A model generated the notes under the pieces. It did not search any database, was not told the DNA's origin, and worked only from the letters and a program-made list of their open reading frames with translations. Of a DNA stretch of 64,000 nt, positions 38,071 to 47,619 are shown in pieces. Source of the DNA: Helcococcus ovis (GTDB lineage Bacteria > Bacillota > Clostridia > Tissierellales > Peptoniphilaceae); assembly GCF_004524775.2 (NCBI RefSeq), contig NZ_CP119081.1, forward strand, positions 1,709,425 to 1,773,424. Direction: 5' to 3'. Both the position numbers and the translations under genes were made by a program. How positions within the stretch are numbered: position 1 is the stretch's first letter; every line of letters starts with the position of its first letter.

Positions 38071-38173
38071 TTTAACTCCTTAAAATTACATAATGTTAAA
38101 CTAAATTAATAATATATTTCATTATATAATAAAATGTTTTATTTATAAACATTTTATTAAAGCGTTTATATTT

Positions 38174-38194
38174 GATAACATTTACATTGTTATA
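38174..38194. promoter_or_regulatory. GATAAC...GTTATA inverted repeat upstream of lacR
   Basis: GATAAC (38174-38179) and GTTATA (38189-38194) with a 9-base spacer, about 104 bases before the lacR ATG. Its half-sites match the repeat at the lac promoter (37212-37231), so it may be a LacR autoregulatory operator. It could also be part of an end-of-transcript structure of mtnN, which stops at 38208. Confidence 0.35.
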
Positions 38195-38207
38195 AATGTG
38201 ATGATAT

Positions 38208-38888
38208 TTATTTCAAAAATTCTTCAAGCATATCAGCAGATCTCTTACTTGTAATTTCAACATTTTTCATAAAATCAATATTACTATTATCATGATGAAC
38301 AATATCTGAAAGTGATCTAATTATTATAAATGGAATATTAAACTTATCACAAGTATACCCTATTGCAGCAGCTTCCATTTCGCATGCAATCGCAGTTGGA
38401 AATTTTTCTTTTAATTCCAAAACCTTAACTTCTTCTCCTACAAAAACATCTCCACTTATTATATCTCCAAAATATATATTAGAATCAACTTTATTTTTTA
38501 AAAATGATTCTTTTACTTTATTTCTAAGTAATTCATCAGATTTTGTTGTAATTCCAATTCCGGATTTTCCATCAATATATGAAGTATCAAAATCATGCTG
38601 TATTACATTTTCGGAAATTACAATATCCAAGGTATTTTGTTCTTTTAACATTCCTCCTGCCGTTCCAATATTTACTATGTAATCAGGATGATATGTCATT
38701 ATCATTAAAGTTGTAATAATACTTGCATTTACTTTACCAACTCCACTTTTAGTAAGAATAACATCTTGATTATTAATTTTACCAAAATAAAAATCAACCC
38801 CTTGAATATTTTCTTCTTTTATATTTAACATCTTATCTTTAATTGCTTCTACTTCTTTTGGCATTGCTCCAATTATTCCACACAACAT
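38208..38888 (-). CDS. mtnN: 5'-methylthioadenosine/S-adenosylhomocysteine nucleosidase
   Basis: Removes adenine from MTA and SAH, recycling by-products of methylation. 226 residues. MLCGIIGAMPKEVEAIKDKM, VNIGTAGGM, AIACEMEAAAIGYTCDKFNI (catalytic Glu) and IIRSLSDIVHHD (Asp) are all seen. AAGGAG lies 7 bases before the ATG at 38888; the longer frame has no site. A terminator hairpin for pta sits 20 bases upstream of this start, so its promoter is close or read-through is used. Confidence 0.93.
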   Translation of the reverse strand: MLCGIIGAMPKEVEAIKDKMLNIKEENIQGVDFYFGKINNQDVILTKSGVGKVNASIITTLMIMTYHPDYIVNIGTAGGMLKEQNTLDIVISENVIQHDFDTSYIDGKSGIGITTKSDELLRNKVKESFLKNKVDSNIYFGDIISGDVFVGEEVKVLELKEKFPTAIACEMEAAAIGYTCDKFNIPFIIIRSLSDIVHHDNSNIDFMKNVEITSKRSADMLEEFLK

Positions 38889-38908
38889 AAATTTCTCCTT
38901 ATAAAAAA

Positions 38909-38928
38909 GCCTGATCTTTAGACCAGGC
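38909..38928 (-). terminator. Terminator of pta
   Basis: GCCTGATC (38909-38916) pairs with GACCAGGC (38921-38928) with one G-T wobble over a 4-base loop; on the minus strand it is followed by TTTTTT. It sits 8 bases past the pta stop and just upstream of the mtnN ribosome site. Confidence 0.8.
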
Positions 38929-38935
38929 ATAATAA

Positions 38936-39934
38936 TTATTGTAATGATTGAGCTGCTGTAACGATTGATGTTAAGTAAACATCTTCTGAATTACATCCTC
39001 TAGATAAGTCATTAACCGGCTTTTTCAATCCTTGTAAAATTGGTCCTACCGCTGTATACCCCCCAAGTCTTTGAGCGATTTTATATCCAATATTTCCTGC
39101 TTCTAATGTTGGAAATATAAATGTATTTGCATACCCTGCTACATTTGATGAAGGGAATTTTAAGTCTGCTACTGTTGATGAAACAGCTGCATCAAATTGC
39201 ATTTCTCCATCTATCGGCACATCTAAACCTTGCTCTTCAACTATTTGTTTTGCAATTTTAGCTGCTTCAGCTACCTTTTGTGATTCAGGTGTTACGGCTG
39301 AACCATTTGTTGAAAATGATAATAATGCAACTTTTGGATCAATACCAAAAACTTTAGCTGTTTGTGATGATATAACTGCTATTTCTCCTAGTTGTTGTGC
39401 ATCTAATGTTGTATTAATAGCTATATCAGCAAATAAATATTTTTCTCCTTGTTTTCCAAGCATTACCATTGCCCCCGATGTTCTTGAAACCCCTGGTTTA
39501 GTTTTGATTATTTGTAATGCCGGTCTTACAGTATCTCCAGTTGTATGAATAGCACCCGAAACCATACCATCAGCTTCACCTAATTGAACCATCATAGTCC
39601 CAAAATAATTTACATCTTTTAACATTTGTTCGGCTTGCTCTTTTGTATTTTTTCCATTTCTTAATTCAATAAAAGCCTCTACATATTCATCAAATTTAGG
39701 ATCATTTTCCGGATCCCTAATTTCAATTTCTTCAATTTCAGCTCCTAAAGACAATTTATTTGCTTCTTTTATAATTTGTTCTTTGTTTCCTAAAAGAATG
39801 GGAAATAAAACTTTTTCTCTTTTTAATTTTACAGCTGCCTTTAATATTCTTCCATCTTCCCCTTCAGGTAAAACAATTTTAATATTTTTTCCTTCTATTG
39901 ATTTTTTTAAACTTTCAATAAGTGATAAATTCAT
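38936..39934 (-). CDS. pta: Phosphate acetyltransferase
   Basis: Interconverts acetyl-CoA and acetyl phosphate for ATP formation from acetate. 332 residues, the single-domain class. KIVLPEGEDGRILKAAVKLK, DGMVSGAIHTTGDTVRPALQ, SGAMVMLG, LLSFSTNGSA and AQRLGGYTAVGPILQGLKKP are all family motifs. Acetate kinase is not in the window. Preceded by a DUF4446 gene 16 bases upstream on the same strand. Confidence 0.94.
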   Translation of the reverse strand: MNLSLIESLKKSIEGKNIKIVLPEGEDGRILKAAVKLKREKVLFPILLGNKEQIIKEANKLSLGAEIEEIEIRDPENDPKFDEYVEAFIELRNGKNTKEQAEQMLKDVNYFGTMMVQLGEADGMVSGAIHTTGDTVRPALQIIKTKPGVSRTSGAMVMLGKQGEKYLFADIAINTTLDAQQLGEIAVISSQTAKVFGIDPKVALLSFSTNGSAVTPESQKVAEAAKIAKQIVEEQGLDVPIDGEMQFDAAVSSTVADLKFPSSNVAGYANTFIFPTLEAGNIGYKIAQRLGGYTAVGPILQGLKKPVNDLSRGCNSEDVYLTSIVTAAQSLQ

Positions 39935-39950
39935 AGATTTTCTCCTTTTC

Positions 39951-40592
39951 TTATTTTCCTAACAACATATTTAACGCATCGAATTCATCCGCTGAACATT
40001 CCGCATCAGGATTTCCATTTTTAATATATTTAGAATATGTATATGAACTCTCTCTACCGTTAATTGACGTTATCATTATACCATTATTAAACTGGTCAAG
40101 CAAAATGAACGTAAATGATAATTTACCAGTTTGATTTTCAAAAGCATCATATTTATGCAAAATATGTTTTTGCATTGAAAATGATAATTTTTCATTCAAG
40201 TACTTAATTTGTTTGCTATACTCCTCGTTTAAATTGTCTCTAAATTCTATATATTCATTTTGCAATTGTTCAATTTCCCTATTTTGTTTTTCAGATAAAT
40301 CCTGTGTTAATTTTTTTATATCTGAATACATTGAATTTGTATTTTCTTCAAAATCATTTTTAATATCATCATAAAAACTTGCTATTTCTTCATTTTTAGC
40401 AGAAATATCTCCTATTTCATCATTATGTCTTAATAATATTTCTTCAATATTAAGCTCACCTCTCCCTCGTAAAAGCTTATCATATCTAAATCTAATCCTG
40501 TCAATTTTATTTCCTAAACTTATTATCTTTAATGCTGAAATACAAACTATAACCATCATAATAAATATTATAAATAATAAAAATTTATCCAT
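39951..40592 (-). CDS. DUF4446 protein with inserted coiled coil
   Basis: 213 residues. N-terminal membrane helix (about 4-27), then KIDRIRFRYDKLLRGRG, a long Glu/Lys/Asn-rich segment (about 50-140) that looks like coiled coil (DLSEKQNREIEQLQNEYIEF), and a C-terminal domain HKYDAFENQTGKLSFTFILL typical of DUF4446. Usual DUF4446 proteins are nearer 150-175 residues, so the coil region seems longer than normal. The family often sits directly after parB, as here (1-2 base gap). Function unknown; a link with chromosome segregation is suggested only by position. Confidence 0.8.
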   Translation of the reverse strand: MDKFLLFIIFIMMVIVCISALKIISLGNKIDRIRFRYDKLLRGRGELNIEEILLRHNDEIGDISAKNEEIASFYDDIKNDFEENTNSMYSDIKKLTQDLSEKQNREIEQLQNEYIEFRDNLNEEYSKQIKYLNEKLSFSMQKHILHKYDAFENQTGKLSFTFILLDQFNNGIMITSINGRESSYTYSKYIKNGNPDAECSADEFDALNMLLGK

Positions 40593-40593
40593 T

Positions 40594-41439
40594 TCATTCT
40601 CCTAAACCATATCGTTCCAAAAATTCCTCAATTTGTTCATCATTTGCAAATTCAATACTAACCTTCCATTTATTGTACGATTTTTTCACATCAACTTTTG
40701 CACCTAATGATTCCTTTAATCTATCTTCTATATCTTTTATAAACACATCTTTTTTAATTATCTTTTTTTCTTTTTTAGAAGATTTTTTTTCAATTTCATT
40801 TACTGTAATTTCTTTTTTTATAAGCATTTCTAAATATTTTTTTCTTTCAAAAATATCTTTAATCCCTAGTAGAGCTCTACCTTGTGAAGAAGTTATATTA
40901 CCCTTTTCAAGTTCTGAAATGGTAAAATCATCAAGTGATAATAATCTAACAATGTTTGCTATATATGTTCTTGACTTTCCTATAATATTACTTAGTTCTT
41001 CTTGAGTTAAATTATGAATCTTCATAATATTTTCATATGCCTGAGCTTCCTCATATGGATTTAAATCTTCTCTTTGAATATTTTCTATCATGGAAATCAT
41101 ATCTTTATCTTTATCATTTAATTCTCTAATTATTGCTGGTACTGTTTCCAAGCCTGCAATTTTAGCCGCTCTATATCTTCTTTCACCTGCAACGATTTTA
41201 TATTTTTCGTCATTTTTTATTAAAACTAAAGGTTGTAATATACCATATAATTTTATGGATTTTGATAAACTATTAATAGTTTCATCATCAAAATTTTTTC
41301 TTGGATTATTATCACTTGCTTCAATTTTATCAATTTTTATTTGTTGAATCTTTTCAAAATCGGAGTCTTTATTTTCTAAAATTTCCTTTTCAGGAATTAA
41401 GGCTCCAAGTCCTTTTCCTAATCCTTTTCTTCTAACCAT
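40594..41439 (-). CDS. parB: Chromosome partitioning protein ParB (Spo0J type)
   Basis: CTP-dependent DNA clamp that loads on parS near the origin and organises segregation. 281 residues. N-terminal KGLGKGLGALIPE, box I NPRKNF, the CTPase motif GERRYRAAKIAGLETVPAII, the HTH ELSNIIGKSRTYIANIVRLL and C-terminal dimerisation domain. The ATG at 41439 has a weak TAGGTG site; the frame could open with GTG two codons earlier. It abuts parA (about 6 bases) and the DUF4446 gene. Confidence 0.95.
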   Translation of the reverse strand: MVRRKGLGKGLGALIPEKEILENKDSDFEKIQQIKIDKIEASDNNPRKNFDDETINSLSKSIKLYGILQPLVLIKNDEKYKIVAGERRYRAAKIAGLETVPAIIRELNDKDKDMISMIENIQREDLNPYEEAQAYENIMKIHNLTQEELSNIIGKSRTYIANIVRLLSLDDFTISELEKGNITSSQGRALLGIKDIFERKKYLEMLIKKEITVNEIEKKSSKKEKKIIKKDVFIKDIEDRLKESLGAKVDVKKSYNKWKVSIEFANDEQIEEFLERYGLGE

Positions 41440-41445
41440 AAACAC

Positions 41446-42201
41446 CTACTTATTTTGTTTTATTAATTCATTCGCTAATTTTATATATGATTTAGCACCC
41501 TTTGATGATTTATCATAGTCTATAATTGATAAACCATGTGATGGTGCTTCTGCAAGTCTAATATTTCTAGGAATAATCGTTTTAAATACTTTATCCTTAA
41601 AATATTTCTTAACTTCTTCAACAACATCCAAAGATAAATTATTTCTACCATCAAACATTGATATTACTACACCTTCTATTTCTAGATCACTATTTAAGCT
41701 ACTTTTAATCAAGTCCAATGTTTGCATTAACTGAGATACACCTTCCAAAGCATAATATTCACTTTGAATCGGGATAATTACAGAATCACTTGATACTAAC
41801 GCATTTATACTTAGTAGTCCTAATGATGGTGGACAATCTATAAGTACAAAATCATAATTTTCTTTATTATTTTCTAAATAACCATACAGCAATTTTTCTC
41901 TATTATTTATATTAACAGCTTCTATTTCAAATCCTGATAAATCCGAATTTGAAGGTATTATTTTAACATTTTCAGAACTGGTATCTAATGGAACAAACTT
42001 ATATTCATCAATTAAAACATCATAAATACTATATGATAAATCAGATTTATTTATTCCTAATCCAGAACTACTATTTCCTTGCGGGTCAAGATCTACAACT
42101 AAAACTTTTTTCTTTTTCTTTCCAAGTGCTGAAGCCAAGTTAACAACTGTAGTTGTCTTTCCAACACCACCTTTTTGATTAAAAATCGATATTACTTTCA
42201 T
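41446..42201 (-). CDS. parA: Chromosome partitioning ATPase ParA (Soj)
   Basis: MinD/ParA ATPase that works with ParB. Deviant Walker A NQKGGVGKTTT near residue 9, switch I LDPQGNSSSG near 40, Walker B FVLIDCPPSLGLLS near 115. 251 residues. GAGG lies 6-7 bases before the ATG at 42201. It is followed directly by parB and preceded by three parS-like palindromes in the gap to rsmG. Confidence 0.95.
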   Translation of the reverse strand: MKVISIFNQKGGVGKTTTVVNLASALGKKKKKVLVVDLDPQGNSSSGLGINKSDLSYSIYDVLIDEYKFVPLDTSSENVKIIPSNSDLSGFEIEAVNINNREKLLYGYLENNKENYDFVLIDCPPSLGLLSINALVSSDSVIIPIQSEYYALEGVSQLMQTLDLIKSSLNSDLEIEGVVISMFDGRNNLSLDVVEEVKKYFKDKVFKTIIPRNIRLAEAPSHGLSIIDYDKSSKGAKSYIKLANELIKQNK

Positions 42202-42260
42202 AAACACCTCGTTTTTAATTATATCACAATTAACACATATATTAAATTGATAATTTAAAA

Positions 42261-42276
42261 TGTTTCATATGAAACA
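42261..42276. promoter_or_regulatory. parS-like site 1
   Basis: TGTTTCATATGAAACA, a perfect 16-bp palindrome. It matches the usual parS TGTTTCACGTGAAACA at 14 of 16 positions; the two central bases are AT instead of CG. About 60 bases upstream of parA. Confidence 0.75.
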
Positions 42277-42300
42277 TTTTAAATATTACTTTTATTAATT

Positions 42301-42316
42301 TGTTTCATATGAAACA
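42301..42316. promoter_or_regulatory. parS-like site 2
   Basis: Second identical TGTTTCATATGAAACA, 40 bases from site 1. The palindrome is again perfect, so the TA/AT centre is conserved among the copies and is not a chance mutation in one. Confidence 0.75.
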
Positions 42317-42351
42317 TTTTAAATTATTTGGTTTTATATTATTTTTTGTTT

Positions 42352-42367
42352 TGTTTCATATGAAACA
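42352..42367. promoter_or_regulatory. parS-like site 3
   Basis: Third identical TGTTTCATATGAAACA, 51 bases from site 2, toward rsmG. A cluster of three within 107 bases is a dense ParB-loading region. Confidence 0.75.
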
Positions 42368-42415
42368 TTCTGAATTATATTTTTTACAATTTAGTAAAAA
42401 TTAGATATAAATAAA

Positions 42416-42437
42416 TGCCGTGTAAATTAACACGACA
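42416..42437 (-). terminator. Terminator of rsmG
   Basis: TGCCGTGT (42416-42423) pairs with ACACGACA (42430-42437) with one mismatch. The hairpin is a few bases past the rsmG stop at 42443, and a T-rich stretch follows on the minus strand. Confidence 0.6.
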
Positions 42438-42442
42438 TACTA

Positions 42443-43147
42443 TTAATTAATTGGTTTGGATTTTGGCTTTCCTCCGGATCTTGGAAATCTATATGGAGTA
42501 GATTTTATTTTTTTTATAAGAATTAAACTTCTTTTTCCTAAATTATTAGGCAATTCATATTCTATAACTCTATCTAACATCCCTCCTAATAGTTTTATTG
42601 CTGATTTAGAATTTTTTAACTCTTCTTTGTAGTTTGGTCCTTTCATAGCTATAAAATATCCTCCTACTTTGACAAAGGGCAGACAATATTCTAATAAAGT
42701 TTGCATAGGAGCGACAGCTCTAGATGTTGCAATATCAAATGATTCTCTGATTCCTTCTTTTCTAGCTAATTCCTCAGCACGACCGTGTAGGGGAACGACA
42801 TTATCTAAATTCAATTTTTCAACAACAACATCTAAAAAATTAATTCTTTTCTTTAGACTATCTAATAAAACAAATTTTAATGTGTCATTGTATATTTTAA
42901 GTGGAATTCCGGGAAAACCACCACCTGTACCTATATCTATAATATTTTGATTTTTTTCAATAATACCGGATTTTGTAATTAACAAGGAATCTAAAAAGTG
43001 CTTAATATAAACTTCTTCAGTTTCAACAATTTTTGTTATATCAATTTTATAATTCCATTCCTCTAATAATTTATAAAATTCATCAAATTTTTGTTCTTGT
43101 ATTTCAGTTAAATTATATCCGTAATCTGTAAAAAATTTATTTTTCAT
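42443..43147 (-). CDS. rsmG: 16S rRNA (guanine-N7)-methyltransferase RsmG (GidB)
   Basis: Makes m7G527 in 16S rRNA. 234 residues. SAM motif [18 protein letters not shown] near residue 67, [20 protein letters not shown] and [13 protein letters not shown] are typical. The C-terminus ends in a basic [13 protein letters not shown] tail. It overlaps mnmG by about 11 bases, the classic mnmG-rsmG order next to parA. Confidence 0.94.
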   Translation of the reverse strand: MKNKFFTDYGYNLTEIQEQKFDEFYKLLEEWNYKIDITKIVETEEVYIKHFLDSLLITKSGIIEKNQNIIDIGTGGGFPGIPLKIYNDTLKFVLLDSLKKRINFLDVVVEKLNLDNVVPLHGRAEELARKEGIRESFDIATSRAVAPMQTLLEYCLPFVKVGGYFIAMKGPNYKEELKNSKSAIKLLGGMLDRVIEYELPNNLGKRSLILIKKIKSTPYRFPRSGGKPKSKPIN

Positions 43148-45041
43148 TATTGTTTTTCCTTTTTTGTACTTCTAGATAAATTAATATTACATTAATATCT
43201 GCCGGTGTTACTCCAGGCATTCTAGATGCTTGTCCAACTGAGTCCGGTCTAATAATATTCAGTTTTTCAGCGGCTTCCTTTTTCAGACCATCAATTTTAG
43301 TATAATCTTCAATAAAATCTAGTTTTTTATTTTCCATTTTCTTAAATTGATCTATTTGCATATTTTGCTTTCTAATATATCCTTCATATTTTATCTGAGT
43401 TTGAACCTCTAAGACATATGGCTTCTTTATTTGCGTTCTAAGCGGATCTAACACTTCTAATAACTCATAGCTTAACTCCGGTCTTTTTATAAGCTCATAA
43501 AGCGATACAGCGGTCTTTATTTCTTGGGTGTCTAATTTTTTTAAAATTTCATTTGTTTCTGACGTAGGTGTTAAAATTACATTTTTAAGTCTTTCTACTT
43601 CTTTTTCAATAGTTTCCTTCTTTTCAATCATTAATTGATATCTTTCTTCTGAAACTAATCCTAAGTCATAACCTTTTTGTGTTAATCTTAAATCCGCATT
43701 ATCCTGTCTTAGTGTTAATCTATATTCTGCTCTAGATGTCATCATTCTATATGGCTCTCTTTGACTTTTAGTAACTAAATCATCAATTAATACTCCAATA
43801 TATGCTTCTGATCTATCCAATACAAATGGTTCTTTTCCATCAATTGATAAAACCGCATTAATTCCCGCTATTAAGCCTTGTGCTGCAGCTTCTTCATATC
43901 CTGATGTTCCATTTATTTGTCCTGCAAAAAATAAATTTTTTATATGAACACATTCTAAGTTAGACTTTAATGTTGTAGCATCTAAACAGTCATATTCTAT
44001 ACCATGAGCTGGTCTCATAAATTCAACCTTTTCTAAACCAACTATCGTTTTATAAAATTCTTGTTGCACTTCAACTGGAAGTGTTGAAGAAGCTCCTTGA
44101 ACATACATTTCACTTGTTGATCTTCCTTCCGGTTCAATAAATATTATATGCTGATCTTTATCTGAAAATCTTACTACTTTGTCTTCTATAGATGGACAAT
44201 ATCTTGGTCCAATTCCTTCTATTACTCCAGCATACATAGGGGATCTATACAATTCTCTTTTAATTATTTCATGTGTTTCAAGTGTTGTATGAGTTTGATA
44301 ACATAATTCTTGTTTATATTTAAAATCTTTATCAACATTCATAAATGAAAATGGTACCGGATTTTCATCTCCATATTGTGGAATCATCTTACTGAAATCT
44401 AATGATCTCTTATGAACTCTAGCTGGAGTTCCTGTCTTAAATCTTCTTAATTCAAAACCTAATTTTTCTAAATTTTTGGATAGGTGAGTGGCAGGCTTCA
44501 TACCATGTGGCCCTGAGGAATATTGTAATTCTCCCATTAATATAAGTCCATTTAAATAAGTCCCCGTACATGCAACTACTGCTTTAGACTTATAAATAGC
44601 ACCAGTCACAGATTTAACTCCTATAACTTTTCCATCTTCAACTAATATATCATCTATTTCTGTTTCTACCAATCTCAAATTTGGTTCTGCTTCTAAAACT
44701 TTCTTCATTTCTTCATGATATACTCTCTTATCAGCTTGTACTCTCAAAGAATGAATAGCCGGACCTTTAGATGTATTTAACATTTTTGATTGAATTGAAG
44801 CCTTATCAATATTTAGTGCCATTTCTCCGCCTAAAGCATCAATTTCTCTAACTAAGTGGCCTTTACCTGTTCCTCCAATATTTGGATTACACGGCAAGTC
44901 AGCTACTGATTCTAAGCTTATAGTTGCCATTATTGTCTTTTTCCCTAATCTAGAACTTGCAAGAGCAGCTTCAATCCCTGAGTGTCCAGCTCCAATAACA
45001 ACAACATCAACTTCATCAGCTATATAATTTTTAATTTCCAT
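43137..45041 (-). CDS. mnmG: tRNA uridine-5-carboxymethylaminomethyl modification enzyme MnmG (GidA)
   Basis: FAD enzyme that, with MnmE, modifies U34 of several tRNAs. 634 residues, full length. N-terminal [20 protein letters not shown] (FAD), [26 protein letters not shown]-like [36 protein letters not shown] at the end. GAGGGAGAC lies before the ATG. Downstream of mnmE by about 40 bases. Confidence 0.96.
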   Translation of the reverse strand: MEIKNYIADEVDVVVIGAGHSGIEAALASSRLGKKTIMATISLESVADLPCNPNIGGTGKGHLVREIDALGGEMALNIDKASIQSKMLNTSKGPAIHSLRVQADKRVYHEEMKKVLEAEPNLRLVETEIDDILVEDGKVIGVKSVTGAIYKSKAVVACTGTYLNGLILMGELQYSSGPHGMKPATHLSKNLEKLGFELRRFKTGTPARVHKRSLDFSKMIPQYGDENPVPFSFMNVDKDFKYKQELCYQTHTTLETHEIIKRELYRSPMYAGVIEGIGPRYCPSIEDKVVRFSDKDQHIIFIEPEGRSTSEMYVQGASSTLPVEVQQEFYKTIVGLEKVEFMRPAHGIEYDCLDATTLKSNLECVHIKNLFFAGQINGTSGYEEAAAQGLIAGINAVLSIDGKEPFVLDRSEAYIGVLIDDLVTKSQREPYRMMTSRAEYRLTLRQDNADLRLTQKGYDLGLVSEERYQLMIEKKETIEKEVERLKNVILTPTSETNEILKKLDTQEIKTAVSLYELIKRPELSYELLEVLDPLRTQIKKPYVLEVQTQIKYEGYIRKQNMQIDQFKKMENKKLDFIEDYTKIDGLKKEAAEKLNIIRPDSVGQASRMPGVTPADINVILIYLEVQKRKNNNEK

Positions 45042-45082
45042 TTTGTCTCCCTCAATAATAATAGTTATTTAATTAACAATAT

Positions 45083-46462
45083 CTATTTTCCAATACAAAA
45101 ATCCTTAAATATCTTATCTAAGATATCTTCTTCGATTGTTTCTCCTGTAATTTCTCCCATTTGAGAAAATGCATTTCTAAAATCAATTTCTACAGCATCT
45201 AGTGGAATACCTTTTTTTACATCATTTACAGCTGAAATAATATTATCTCTAGCTTTAACAAGTAAATCCCTATGTCTTATATTGGTAATTAAAACTGTAT
45301 TATCTACTTTAATTTCTCCATCAAAAAACATATCCAATATTGAATCTTCTAGTTCTTTGATTCCTTTTTCTTCAATAATTGACATATCTATAATAGTAGA
45401 ATTGCCAAAATTATTTTCAATAAGCTTTTTATCAGCTTTAATCTCTAAATCCTGTTTATTCAACAATATTATTGATTTCTTATTATTCAACAACTCTAAA
45501 ATCTTTTCATCTTCATTATCTAATAGTCTAGACATATCAAAAATCGCAATAACCAAATCTGCTGAATTAGCAATTTGTATACTTTTTTCAACACCTATTG
45601 ATTCTACCAAATCATCTGTATCTCTGATTCCTGCTGTATCAATTATATTTATTGACACTCCTCCCAGATTCAATGATTCTTCTATTGTATCTCTTGTAGT
45701 CCCTGCAACATCGGTAACAATAGCTCTATTTTCTTTTAATAAGGCATTTAATAATGAAGATTTTCCTACATTCGGCTTTCCTATAATGGCTGTTTTTATA
45801 CCGTCTTTTAATATTCTTCCTTGATTGGAGGAATTAATCAACTCGTTTAAATCTTTAAGAATATTTTCTGATTTTTCATATAATGGGTCTAAAGGTAAAT
45901 CATCTTCGTAATCTTCCATAAAATTTATAGAAAATTCTACTCTTGCCATTAAGTCTAACATTTTAGTTTTTATCTCTTTAACTTTAGATGCTACACTTCC
46001 TTTTAATTGGAGTAGGGAAGCTTCATATGCCTTGTCCGTTTTCGCATCTATCAAATCTATTACAGCTTCGGCTTGTGATAAGTCTAAACGACCATTTAAA
46101 AAAGCTCTTTTAGTAAATTCTCCTCTGTCAGCCATATATGCACCATTTTTTAATAATAAATCCAATATTTTTTTTACAGCAATATGGCCACCATGGCAAT
46201 ATATTTCAACTATATCCTCTCTTGTATAAGTATGTGGTCCCTTCATAAATGCTAATAAAACTTCATCTATCATATTTTCGTTATTATCAAAAATATATCC
46301 ATAATTTAATTTTCTATTTTGAAAATCTTTGACTGTTTGCTTATTAGGTTTTCTAAATATTTTTTTAGCTATATCAAATGACTCTTCTCCTGACATACGT
46401 ACAATACCAATTCCAGCTTCACCTGTAGCTGTTGATATAGCAGCTATTGTCTTTTCTGCCAT
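45083..46462 (-). CDS. mnmE: tRNA modification GTPase MnmE (TrmE)
   Basis: 459 residues. N-terminal formyl-THF-binding domain (IAAISTATGEAGIGIVRMSG), helical domain, and an inserted Ras-like GTPase: GKPNVGKSSLLNALL (G1), TRDTIEES (G2), IDTAGIRDT (G3), LLNKQDLE (G4). The C-terminus is FCIGK with the catalytic Cys. Works with MnmG. AAGGAG site; the jag terminator lies just upstream, so expression may depend on read-through or a nearby promoter. Confidence 0.96.
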   Translation of the reverse strand: MAEKTIAAISTATGEAGIGIVRMSGEESFDIAKKIFRKPNKQTVKDFQNRKLNYGYIFDNNENMIDEVLLAFMKGPHTYTREDIVEIYCHGGHIAVKKILDLLLKNGAYMADRGEFTKRAFLNGRLDLSQAEAVIDLIDAKTDKAYEASLLQLKGSVASKVKEIKTKMLDLMARVEFSINFMEDYEDDLPLDPLYEKSENILKDLNELINSSNQGRILKDGIKTAIIGKPNVGKSSLLNALLKENRAIVTDVAGTTRDTIEESLNLGGVSINIIDTAGIRDTDDLVESIGVEKSIQIANSADLVIAIFDMSRLLDNEDEKILELLNNKKSIILLNKQDLEIKADKKLIENNFGNSTIIDMSIIEEKGIKELEDSILDMFFDGEIKVDNTVLITNIRHRDLLVKARDNIISAVNDVKKGIPLDAVEIDFRNAFSQMGEITGETIEEDILDKIFKDFCIGK

Positions 46463-46483
46463 AAATTTTCTCCTTTATAAAAT

Positions 46484-46524
46484 AAAAAGCTCCAAAGAAA
46501 TGTATTAAACATATCAATAGGAGC
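46484..46524 (-). terminator. Terminator or attenuator between jag and mnmE
   Basis: GCTCC (46489-46493) pairs with GGAGC (46520-46524), with an inner stem ATGT...ACAT, 18 bases past the jag stop. On the minus strand TTTTTATTTTATAAAGG follows, merging with the mnmE ribosome site. Could be a partial terminator within the operon. Confidence 0.55.
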
Positions 46525-46541
46525 CATCTTGCTATTAAGGA

Positions 46542-47615
46542 TTATCCTTTATATTTCACAACTACTTTTCTATTTGGGAATTTTCCTGTTGACACAGTTT
46601 CTATTTCCTTGTAGTTTTGTAAAGAATAATGTACTATTCTTCTTTCATATGAATTCATAGGTTTTAATGCAATAGATTTTTTAGTTTTCAATACCTTAAA
46701 TGCTACTCTTTGAGCATTATTTTCTATAGTTTTTTTTCTTCTATTTCTATAATCACCAACATTTAATGTAACTCTATAAAACTTAGTTGTATTATTATTT
46801 GTTAATAATGATAATACATATTGAATTGCATTTAATGTTTCACCCTTACTTCCAATAACTATCCCTGTGTCATTTTCAGAAATATCATTTAGATTTAGGT
46901 TAATAATATTATCTCTACTTGTTTCGTAAGAAACTTTAGTTTCAATATGCATTTTAACTAAAATATCTTCTAAATTTTTCTTTACTTTTTCAGCGACAGT
47001 TTGCAAATCATCATTATCAGTAATTATTGAAACCTTACCTGAAAACTCTAAATCTTTAGTATTTTTTATAGCTGATTCATCTGAAGTATATACTGCAAAT
47101 TCTACATCTTTATTTTCGTCTTCCATAAATCCTAAATCTGCACCTTCTTCATATAAATCATCCTCTGAACCATAATCTTCATCTTCTGATGATTCATCTA
47201 ATTCACCATAGGAAGATTTTTTATTTAATTCAACATTTGAAGATTCCTCAACTATTTCTACTTTTTCAGAAGATTGAACTACTTCAACAACTTCAGCTTC
47301 TTCATCTTCTTCCAACTGATTAAACCTATCTTCAAAATCACCATCTTCTTCATCCTCATCATTTGAATCATATTCAATTTCATTTTTCACAAATGAATCT
47401 TCTTCATCAGATAACAAATCTTTAATATCAATAGTATTTTTTGCTTTTTCTTTTATTTTAACTATCGCATCATTTCCACCGAAAATACCAAATAAACCCT
47501 TACTTGGTTCTTCTAAAATTTCATATTCTACATCTTCTTTAGATAAACCTAATTCTTTAATACCTAAATCAATAGCTTCTTCAATAGTTTTAGCTGATTT
47601 AATTATTGATTTCAT
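46542..47615 (-). CDS. jag: Jag/KhpB RNA-binding protein with long acidic linker
   Basis: 357 residues. Jag_N domain at the start (KSAKTIEEAIDLGIKELGLS), then a ~120-residue strongly acidic linker (about 65-190, e.g. EVVEVVQSSEKVEIVEESSN), a KH domain containing IVIGSKGETLNAIQYVLSLL, and an R3H domain near RIVHYSLQNYKEIETVSTG. Jag (KhpB, EloR) binds RNA and regulates cell elongation with KhpA. Many Jag proteins have a linker, but this one is long and exceptionally Glu/Asp/Ser-rich. Follows yidC by 4 bases. Confidence 0.93.
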   Translation of the reverse strand: MKSIIKSAKTIEEAIDLGIKELGLSKEDVEYEILEEPSKGLFGIFGGNDAIVKIKEKAKNTIDIKDLLSDEEDSFVKNEIEYDSNDEDEEDGDFEDRFNQLEEDEEAEVVEVVQSSEKVEIVEESSNVELNKKSSYGELDESSEDEDYGSEDDLYEEGADLGFMEDENKDVEFAVYTSDESAIKNTKDLEFSGKVSIITDNDDLQTVAEKVKKNLEDILVKMHIETKVSYETSRDNIINLNLNDISENDTGIVIGSKGETLNAIQYVLSLLTNNNTTKFYRVTLNVGDYRNRRKKTIENNAQRVAFKVLKTKKSIALKPMNSYERRIVHYSLQNYKEIETVSTGKFPNRKVVVKYKG

Positions 47616-47619
47616 ACTA

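Noticed and set aside
45282..45824. 180-codon open frame on the plus strand
   Set aside because: It is wholly antisense to mnmE, whose GTPase motifs are clear. Low-GC codon use makes long antisense frames common here. The same holds for smaller antisense frames over citE, citF, mvaA, parB and others.
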